Origin: an uncultured Lachnospiraceae bacterium
Lineage (GTDB): Bacteria; Bacillota; Clostridia; Lachnospirales; Lachnospiraceae
Assembly: GCA_947177105.1 (NCBI GenBank)
Contig: CAMWTF010000049.1
Location: 1-10,716 of the forward strand
Length of the DNA: 10,716 bases
Reading direction: 5' to 3'
Shown piece after piece: positions 1-6,200 of the stretch. A program made the translations under genes and the position numbers. Below the pieces are notes generated by a model. That model saw only the letters and a list, made by a program, of their open reading frames with translations. It was not told the origin of the DNA and did not search any database. The first letter of the stretch is position 1, and each line of letters starts with the position of its first letter.

Positions 1-99
1 ATATTATACATAATTATACGTATATATTTGTACAATGTCTATATGTAAAGTTATTAAATTTTTATTGCCTGTATATAATAACTCATATGGAGGAGCGCT
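1..99 (+). promoter_or_regulatory. AT-rich leader of the HTH gene with palindromic operator-like sites
   Basis: This stretch is overwhelmingly A/T, in sharp contrast to the GC-rich remainder of the window. It holds two perfect short palindromes, TATACGTATA (15-24) and TTGTACAA (28-35), the kind of site that small XRE-type repressors bind. Candidate -10 hexamers are TACAAT (31-36) and TATAAT (74-79). Neither has a convincing -35 at 17 bases, and the second would leave almost no leader before the ribosome binding site. In such AT-rich sequence these matches can arise by chance. Autoregulation by the downstream HTH protein is inference only. Confidence 0.3.
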
Positions 100-309
100 A
101 TGGAATACTTACACATCCGCATCACTGAGTTACTACAGGAAAATGGAATCTCAAAAACAAGAATCTGCAAGGATTTAGACTTCCAGCGAGGGAATTTCAA
201 CCGTTACTGCCGTGATGAGTTCCAGCGGGTTGATGCCAATTTGATCATCAAGCTATGCAAATATTTTGATTGTACAGTGGGTGATTTGCTTGAAATCCGC
301 GATGACTGA
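100..309 (+). CDS. Small XRE/Cro-like helix-turn-helix transcriptional regulator
   Basis: This 69-residue protein is almost entirely one helix-turn-helix domain of the small Cro/C1 type (resembling the HTH_26/YozG-like group). Residues 4-14 form a first helix (HIRITELLQEN). 'GISKTRICKDLDFQRGNFNR' (about 16-35) is the helix-turn-helix, and the tail 'IIKLCKYFDCTVGDLLEI' matches the typical C-terminal end (L..LC..F.C..GDLL) of this group. It has no sensor or dimerisation domain beyond that. The start is well supported: GGAGGAG (89-95) lies 4 bases before the ATG. Such proteins bind palindromic operators as dimers and often belong to mobile elements or regulate a neighbour. The likely target here is its own AT-rich leader or a gene beyond the left edge. 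The gene is more AT-rich than its neighbours, which hints at separate ancestry. No terminator with a T-run follows it. Target and function are unknown. Confidence 0.8.
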   Translation: MEYLHIRITELLQENGISKTRICKDLDFQRGNFNRYCRDEFQRVDANLIIKLCKYFDCTVGDLLEIRDD

Positions 310-375
310 TCGTACACTGATACCTCATGACTGCCGTAGTCCATATTGGCAGGCAAATATTCCAAAATTATTTTC

Positions 376-404
376 TTGACAATGCCCCGTTCCTCGTATA
401 TGAT
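376..404 (+). promoter_or_regulatory. Sigma-A promoter of the riboswitch-thiT transcript
   Basis: TTGACA (376-381), a perfect -35 consensus, is followed by exactly 17 bases and then TATGAT (399-404), a 5/6 match to the -10 consensus. Transcription should start near 410-412, about 17 bases upstream of the TPP aptamer, which is where a riboswitch promoter is expected. The promoter looks strong and constitutive, so control would come from the RNA downstream. Confidence 0.88.
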
Positions 405-427
405 AAACTACAAACCAAATATTACTC

Positions 428-511
428 GCTAGGGGAGCACATCGCTGAGATTGGATCCGCCCGATCCTAACCCTCATTACTTGACCCGGACAATACCGGC
501 GTAAGGAAGCA
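428..511 (+). promoter_or_regulatory. TPP riboswitch aptamer (THI element)
   Basis: The conserved core of the thiamine pyrophosphate aptamer is visible. AGGG (431-434) pairs with CCCT (471-474) as P2. AGC/GCT (436-438 with 444-446) closes a short P3 ahead of the invariant CTGAGA (445-450). GGATC/GATCC (453-457 with 463-467) forms the adjoining variable stem. The right-hand arm 'CCGGACAATACCGGCG' (486-501) has a 4-bp P5 around the ACAATA loop, which is the pyrophosphate-sensing half. The hallmark GTAAGGAAGC (501-510) closes the 3' side, and P1 (GCT 428-430 with AGC 508-510) is short. The aptamer lies between a strong promoter and a thiamine transporter gene, as expected for feedback control: TPP binding should lower thiT expression. 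Confidence 0.95.
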
Positions 512-566
512 AAAGTATACGGCCAAGGGAGCAGAAGGCTTTCCCTGCCCGTAGCACGATGTTGTC

Positions 567-596
567 CCTCCTTGCACCCACAAAGGAGGATTTTTT
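567..596 (+). promoter_or_regulatory. Riboswitch expression platform: SD-sequestering hairpin with T-run
   Basis: CCTCCTT (567-573) pairs perfectly over 7 bp with AAGGAGG (583-589) across a 9-base loop. It is followed by A and six T (591-596), directly before the thiT ATG. The 3' arm is the Shine-Dalgarno sequence itself, so the hairpin blocks translation. With its T-run it also has the form of a short intrinsic terminator. A competing 7-bp pairing exists between the 3' aptamer strand (501-507, GTAAGGA) and 569-575 (TCCTTGC), including one G-U wobble. If TPP stabilises the aptamer, this competitor is lost and the hairpin forms, giving an OFF switch. The pairings are read from the sequence; the mechanism is inference. 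Confidence 0.8.
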
Positions 597-1325
597 ATGT
601 TTTATGATGTTGTCGTGAACGAATGGGAAGAGACTACTTATGTTCCCACCACTCTGGGCTGTGTACTGCTGATTGTACTCATCCTCGCCCTTCTTGGCGC
701 CGCTGTGGCCTTTGCCCATGCCCAAGGGCGAAAACGGATGGAAACCGCCGCTTCAGTTGCCGCGTCGGCGGCTCCAGCCAAAATGTCCGGCGGCAAACTG
801 ACCGTCAAGCAGCTGGTGTTCTGCGCCATGGCCATCGCCCTGGGCTCTGTGCTGTCAAATATCAAACTGTTTGAGTTTCCCACCGGGGGCTCTATCACCC
901 CACTGTCCATGCTGGTGATCTGCCTGCCCGGATATTTCTTCGGGCTGGGGGCTGGGCTGCTGACCGGCGTTGCCTATGGCGTACTGCAGCTGCTGATTGA
1001 TCCCTATGTGCTGTATCCCATGCAGCTGGTGGTGGACTATCTCCTGGCCTTCGGCGCGCTGGGGCTGTCCGGTCTGTTTACCAATGCCAAAAACGGTATG
1101 GTCAAGGGATACATTACGGCAGTGCTGGGCCGCTTTGTCTTCGCCGTGATCTCCGGCTGGATCTTCTTTGGATCCTATGCCTGGGAAGGCTGGGATCCAC
1201 TGCCCTACTCCCTTGCGTACAATGCCATATATATCTTTTCCGAGGCCGCCATCACCGTAATCATCCTTATGCTGCCCGCGATAAAGAAGGCACTGGCCAG
1301 CATAAAGAAGATGGCGCTGGAGTAG
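597..1325 (+). CDS. thiT: ThiT, thiamine-binding S component of an ECF transporter
   Basis: ThiT is the membrane substrate-binding subunit that captures thiamine and works with the shared EcfA1-EcfA2-EcfT energising module, which is not in this window. The protein has 242 residues, against about 180-200 for classic ThiT. The core (about 67-235) has six hydrophobic segments. Family marks include 'FPTGGSIT' (94-101), 'DPYVLYPMQLVVDY' (135-148), 'GRFVFAVISGWIFFGSYA' (178-195) and 'YSLAYNAIYIF' (204-214). Y204 and N209 probably match the thiamine-contacting Tyr and Asn of lactococcal ThiT. An AxxxA pattern (A77/A81) in the first core helix fits the EcfT-docking motif. The extra N-terminus contains another membrane helix (about 17-41) and an Ala-rich linker (about 50-62). 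The ATG at 597 has a perfect AAGGAGG seven bases upstream, and M63 has no good ribosome site, so the extension is real. Control is by the upstream TPP riboswitch. No convincing terminator follows. Confidence 0.94.
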   Translation: MFYDVVVNEWEETTYVPTTLGCVLLIVLILALLGAAVAFAHAQGRKRMETAASVAASAAPAKMSGGKLTVKQLVFCAMAIALGSVLSNIKLFEFPTGGSITPLSMLVICLPGYFFGLGAGLLTGVAYGVLQLLIDPYVLYPMQLVVDYLLAFGALGLSGLFTNAKNGMVKGYITAVLGRFVFAVISGWIFFGSYAWEGWDPLPYSLAYNAIYIFSEAAITVIILMLPAIKKALASIKKMALE

Positions 1326-1398
1326 CCCTTTGTAAGCATCTCTTCCACAAGCAGCAGGGATGCCGGCCTTCAAAGTATTCGCAAAATCCATATATACA

Positions 1399-1465
1399 TG
1401 CACAGCTGCCCCACCCATTGCATACAAGTATCATAGGTTTATTCTTTCAATGACGCAGCTGTGCA
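1399..1465. repeat. 11-bp perfect inverted repeat at the convergent gene ends
   Basis: TGCACAGCTGC (1399-1409) is the exact reverse complement of GCAGCTGTGCA (1455-1465), with 45 bases between. The right arm lies inside the last codons of the - strand AAA-ATPase/nuclease gene and the left arm is in the intergenic gap behind thiT. It could form a hairpin in either transcript where the two genes converge, but neither side is followed by a T-run, so an intrinsic terminator is not shown. Chance is possible. Confidence 0.4.
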
Positions 1466-3005
1466 GCTTCTCTTTGTCCTCCCTGTTATAGCTTATCCCC
1501 ACCAGCAGAATCTCTCCGGTATATCCCTCCAGCGCCTGGGTGTATTGTCTGCCCCTGATCTGCTGCAGGGCTGTTTCGACTGGCTTGCCGTACTTTAGTT
1601 CAACCAGGATCGCCGGCTTATTTGTGGAGGGCAGCGGCAGAAACACCACATCCGCAAAGCCCTTTCCCGCAGGGAGTTCCCGTATGATCCGGTAGTCCTT
1701 CCTGGCGCTGTAGTACGCAAGTCCGATGGCGCAGCTAAGGGAATTTTCATCGTTGTAGGTCAGTATGGACGACACCTCCGTGTGAGCCCTGTCCAGCCCC
1801 TTTGCAACGCTTTTCTCATCGCCCCCAAGCGTATCTTCCAGCAGCTTTTCGGACGCCTTTAAGATACTCATGACCCTGGGCCAGCCGCCGACGCTCATAG
1901 ATGTCTCAAATTCCTCAATAATCTCCTTATTCGGTATAAAAGCCTCTTTTTCCTCCGAATCATAGGCAAGATACCCCAGATGGATCAACAATGTAAGCAC
2001 ATCATCCTTCTTCTCAAAATTATGCATATCGTTTCTAAAACTGCGGGTATTTACCTTGATACGGCTGCCCCCAAGCATCTGCACAATGTCTGCCTTCAGT
2101 CCGTCAAAATCCATATCAATATATATTTTCAGCGCGTCATAGACTTCCGTAGATGTCCAGTAATTGGAAAACTTATGGCGGCGCATTGCTTCCACCACGG
2201 ATTTGGGGTTATAAATATGTTTAAACTTTGTAAACATATATCCGTCATACCAGCTGCTTGTCCGGGCAAAATCCATGTCGAACCGCTCACACAACGCTCT
2301 TACCTCTGCCTGTGTAAATCCGGTATATTCCTCCAAGGCATCCTGATCTGTCATCGAGTATTCCGTGAACATATTCAATGCCGAGTGCTGCCCATATTTT
2401 TTTACAGGCAGAATGCCCGTCATATAAGCCAGCGCCACATAGGGCTGATCCTTGAAAAGATCTCTCAGAAAATCAAGGTACTGTTTCTGCAGCGCTTCAG
2501 ACTCCTGCCTCTCACGCATCACGCAGTCCCACTCGTCAATCAAAAAGATAAACGCTCTGCCCGTCTCGCTGTAAATCTGCTCCAGCGCAGCCGCAAGGAT
2601 AGTTTCTTCCTCTGAAAAGAAATCCCCATACACCTTCCGGATATCAGCGATAACCGCCTGCTCCAGATACTCCGTCACTTCCTGTTTTCTGGCCCTGATC
2701 AAAAACTGCTGCATGTTCAGATAGATTACATCGTATTGGTTCAAATGCTCGCTGAAGGATTCGCTGCTCTCTATCTTATATCCCTTGAACATCTCCCTGG
2801 AATCACAGCCGCGGCTGTAATAAGCGGCAAGCATTTTCAGCGCCATGGACTTCCCAAAACGCCTGGGCCTGCTGACGCAGATATATTTTTGCTCCGTATT
2901 GACGCACTTGTTCGTATGCGCTATCAGCCCTGTTTTGTCCACATAGATCTCAGAGCGGAGCGCATCCCCAAAGTTCTTATTATCCGGATTCAGATATACT
3001 CCCAT
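1431..3005 (-). CDS. AAA-ATPase-like protein with C-terminal PD-(D/E)XK nuclease domain
   Basis: This 524-residue protein belongs to the large family that joins an AAA-ATPase-like domain (PF09820 type) to a C-terminal DUF1703/PD-(D/E)XK nuclease-like domain (PF08011 type). The family's unusual Walker A, RPRRFGKS, is at 46-53. Walker B, IDEWD, is at 156-160, and the conserved 'WYDGYMF...YNPKSV' block is near 252-270. The nuclease core is 'GFADVVF' (449-455, Asp452) followed by 'VELK' (468-471, Glu469 and Lys471) and 'QQIRGRQY' (481-488), so the catalytic D-ExK set is intact. Family function is not established; the genes are often multicopy in gut bacteria and patchily distributed. The start at 3005 is chosen because GGAGG (3012-3016) lies 6 bases upstream and the promoter -35 overlaps the only longer start, a TTG at 3077. 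The gene has its own promoter although it lies downstream of addA on the same strand. ATP-dependent DNA cleavage is plausible but unproven. Confidence 0.93.
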   Translation of the reverse strand: MGVYLNPDNKNFGDALRSEIYVDKTGLIAHTNKCVNTEQKYICVSRPRRFGKSMALKMLAAYYSRGCDSREMFKGYKIESSESFSEHLNQYDVIYLNMQQFLIRARKQEVTEYLEQAVIADIRKVYGDFFSEEETILAAALEQIYSETGRAFIFLIDEWDCVMRERQESEALQKQYLDFLRDLFKDQPYVALAYMTGILPVKKYGQHSALNMFTEYSMTDQDALEEYTGFTQAEVRALCERFDMDFARTSSWYDGYMFTKFKHIYNPKSVVEAMRRHKFSNYWTSTEVYDALKIYIDMDFDGLKADIVQMLGGSRIKVNTRSFRNDMHNFEKKDDVLTLLIHLGYLAYDSEEKEAFIPNKEIIEEFETSMSVGGWPRVMSILKASEKLLEDTLGGDEKSVAKGLDRAHTEVSSILTYNDENSLSCAIGLAYYSARKDYRIIRELPAGKGFADVVFLPLPSTNKPAILVELKYGKPVETALQQIRGRQYTQALEGYTGEILLVGISYNREDKEKLHSCVIERINL

Positions 3006-3048
3006 AAAATGCCTCCACACAAAATTCTGCCGGTTCCCGCCTAGTTCT

Positions 3049-3077
3049 ATTATATGAGAATTAAAATAAATTAACAA
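3049..3077 (-). promoter_or_regulatory. Promoter of the AAA-ATPase/nuclease gene
   Basis: On the - strand, TTGTTA (3077-3072) is followed by exactly 17 bases of A/T-rich sequence and a perfect TATAAT (3054-3049). Transcription should begin near 3042, leaving a leader of about 37 bases to the ATG at 3005. This indicates that the gene can be expressed independently of the addBA operon upstream. Confidence 0.8.
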
Positions 3078-3121
3078 GGCTGACTTCCCACTCGAAAAAT
3101 CTCCTAATGCTTTTCACATTC

Positions 3122-3182
3122 TAGCCAGTAGCCAGCTTCAGATAGATAAGCGGGTCCGAACAGGAGCGTCCCCTACTGGCTA
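3122..3182. repeat. 61-base intergenic element closed by a perfect 10-bp inverted repeat
   Basis: TAGCCAGTAG (3122-3131) and CTACTGGCTA (3173-3182) are exact reverse complements enclosing 41 bases. Inside, a GGG (3152-3154) faces the CCC at 3171-3173. Read on the - strand, the left half contains AGTAGGGGACGCTCC, which is reminiscent of dispersed REP-like palindromes with a GGGGACG core in Clostridia (from memory, not checked). It fills most of the gap between the addA stop and the AAA-ATPase promoter. No T-run follows on either strand, so it is not a standard intrinsic terminator. An RNA hairpin stabilising or separating the two transcripts is another possibility. Confidence 0.55.
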
Positions 3183-3204
3183 TTCTCTATAAACCTTTCA
3201 AGGG

Positions 3205-6200
3205 TTAGCAGGCAGGGGGAGCCGGCTCCGTCACGCATCCGCCCAGCCGGGAGGAGTACAGGATCTTCTCCTTTACGGGCAGCTGCATCAGCTTGCCCAA
3301 TGCCTCCTCGTAGTATTTCAGCTGTTCCGCATAGCGGTTCCACAATTCCTGTCCGGTCTCCACCCGGTCCGTCTTGTAATCCACCACTACAATCTGCCCG
3401 TCTTCCACAAAAAACGCGTCAATGATTCCCTGGATCAGCACCTTCTCCTCCACCGGAAACTGGCTCTTAAGCCGGGCAGCGCTGATACCATAGACAAAGG
3501 GCTGCTCCCGGTACAACGTCCCTGCGGCGGCGGCGCGCCACATGCGCCAGGCGATGGGGTTCTGAAAAAAGCGCACCAGCTGATGTTCCCGCAGCACCTG
3601 GCGGTAGCTTTCCGGCAGCCTGCCCTCCGCCACCTCCCGGGCCAGCATCTCCCGCAGATTGGCCTTCAGCTTTTCCCCGTCCCCGGACGCCGCAAAGATT
3701 TCCGCGCTCTCCGGCATCCTCTCATATACCCCCTGGTATAACTGTCCGTAATCCACCAACTCCATAACCTTGTGGAAGGCATTGCCCCGCAGGGTTCCTC
3801 CGGCCTCCTCCTCGTCTCTTCTAAAGCTGGGAATATAGGGCACTATCTCTTTCTGTTCAAAAGCCTGGTAAGCCGCCTCGTCCTTCTCCTCCATGGCGGC
3901 GATCTTCAGTTCCGATACGCTGGTCTTGGTATACAGCTGCTCCAGTTCACGGTAGGCATAGGTGTAGGCAAAGCGCTGTTCCAGATCCCGGACCTGGGCC
4001 GGATCCGCCCATAGTCCGGCCTGTTCCAGCTGCATCTCCCTGCGGGCAAGATCCACCTGCTTGCGCACGGCTTCCCTCTTAAGCCCCTCCTCCTGCCAGA
4101 TGGCAACCTGCACCTGGACCGGGTCCAGAGCAGGCAGGATATCTTCCAGATAGCTGCCCGCCTTCATAAAGTCCAGATAGCTCAAAGGGCCTGGCTGACG
4201 AAGCCTGTATTGCTGCCACAGCGTTTCCGCGTCCGCCACGCAGGCCGTCATGATCAGCTTCTCTCTGGCCCTGGTCAGCGCCACATACAGCACACGCAGT
4301 TCCTCCGCCAGATTTTCCTCCCGCATCTTCCTGGACACCACCAGTTTCCGCAGGGTCTTGTTGCGCACCCGCCCCTCCACATCCACAAAGTCCGTCCCCA
4401 GGCCGTAGTCCATATCCATCAGAAAACTCTGGTTCACGTCCTGCATATTAAAACGCTTGGCCAGTCCGGAGACAAAGGTGATGGGAAATTCCAGTCCCTT
4501 GCTCTTGTGGATGCTCATAATCCGCACCACATCCGCATACTCGTCCAGCGATCCGGCCTCCCCGAAATCCACATCATACTGCTCCAACTGCTCGATATAG
4601 CGGACGAAGTGAAAAAGTCCGAAATAGCTGGTTTTTTCAAAGTCTGATGCCTTGGTCAGCAGCATCTCCACATTGGCCCGGCGTTTGCTGCCTGCGGGCA
4701 TGGCAGTCACATACTGCAGATAGTCGTGATCCCGAATCACCGTCTCCAAAAGCTGGCGGATGGGCATGTAGATCGTGTAACTTCGGTAATTGTCAATCTT
4801 CTTAATAAAACAACGGCACTTTTCCTGCAATGCTAAATTCAGCCCACACTGCACATCATTTTCCAGAAGTATATCCAGAGCTCCCTCCGAGAATGCCTGG
4901 CTTACCTTTTCCTCGTGTCTCGCCTCCGACGACGCTTGGGTCACGGATCCCTCCTCTCTCTCCATGGACAATGCCTGGCTTACAGATCCCTCGCGGCTCC
5001 CTGCGGACGACGCTTGGCTCACGGATCCCTCCTCGCTCCCCATAGACGATATCTCATTCACGGATCCCTCCCCGCTCCCCGCGGGCGACGCCTGACTCAC
5101 GGATCCCTCCTCGCTCTCCACAGACGGCGCCTGGCTCTCTTCTTCCGGCGCCTGGGCAGGACAATCTGTCTCCACACCCGCCCCGCTCTGCACTGCCTGC
5201 CACAGGCTCACTTCCTGGCTCTCGCTCCTCAGAACCGCGATCTCCTCCTCCGTAAACCCTCCAAACACGGATTTCATAACTCCAAACAACGGGATATCCT
5301 GGGTGGGATTATCCAGCACTCGCAGCAGCTGCAGCAGCTCCTGTACCTCCGTGGCTGCAAAATATCCGGTCTTGGAGGAGATATATACCGGGATTCCCTC
5401 CCCCTCCAGCACCTCCTTAAACTCCTCGTCCCAGCCGCTGCCGGTGCGCAGCAGAATCACCATGTCCCCATACCGGGCGGGCCGCAAGGTTCCTGTGGCC
5501 TTATCCGTCACCTGATATTCCCGGCGGAGCCCATGAATCCGGGCGGCAATCATCCGGGCCTCCCGAGTCTTGGCTGTCTCCTGGCTGCCCTGCTCCGGCT
5601 TCTCCGCCAGCAGCAGTTCACTGCGGCAGTCCGGCCCCTCCGGGTACTCGGCCCCCACATAGAGCGCCGCCTGGGCATCATACTCTATACCGCCCTTGTC
5701 CCGGCTCATCAAATTCACAAAGATACTGTTTACAGCGTCCAACACCTCCCGGCGGCTTCGGAAATTCCTGCTCAGATCGATGCGCTGGCAGCTGCTGTCC
5801 TCATGGGTGTAGGTCTCATATTTTTCCAGAAAAAGCTCCGGCCTTGCCAGACGGAACTTATAGATGCTCTGTTTCACGTCTCCCACCATAAAACGGTTGA
5901 AATGCCCTTCCGCCTCGCCGGATACCGCCCAGAGCAGATACTCCTGCACCAGGTTGCTGTCCTGGTACTCGTCTATCAATATCTCATGAAAATACTCTCT
6001 ATACTCCCGGGCCACGGGACTGGGCAGAACCTTCCCTTCCTCCCGGCGCAGCAGAATCTCCAGAGCATAATGCTCGATATCGGAGAAATCCATAAGCTTT
6101 TTCTCCTGCTTGCGCGCCCGGAAAGCCTGCCCGAACTCCATGGCCAGTTCCGCCAGCATACGCACCGGAGCCTGACAGGCATTCATCTGGGCCAGGCTCA

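Noticed and set aside
331..352. Hairpin CTGCC/GGCAG as terminator of the HTH gene
   Set aside because: Only 5 bp with a 12-base loop and no T-run; a competing GACT/AGTC fold exists, so there is no real support.
855..1427. 190-codon - strand frame opposite thiT
   Set aside because: thiT has promoter, riboswitch, perfect Shine-Dalgarno and membrane segments; the antisense frame has none of these.
3006..3077. Upstream TTG start for the AAA-ATPase gene
   Set aside because: The TTG is part of the -35 hexamer and the -10 lies downstream of it, so this stretch is not transcribed from that promoter; GGAGG precedes the ATG at 3005.
3191..3206. Imperfect palindrome AAACCTTTCAAGGGTT at the addA stop as terminator
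   Set aside because: The stem is short and interrupted, and no T-run follows on the - strand.
4942..5136. CRISPR array suggested by regular repeats
   Set aside because: Units are directly contiguous with no spacers, diverged from one another, divisible by three and in frame with AddA.
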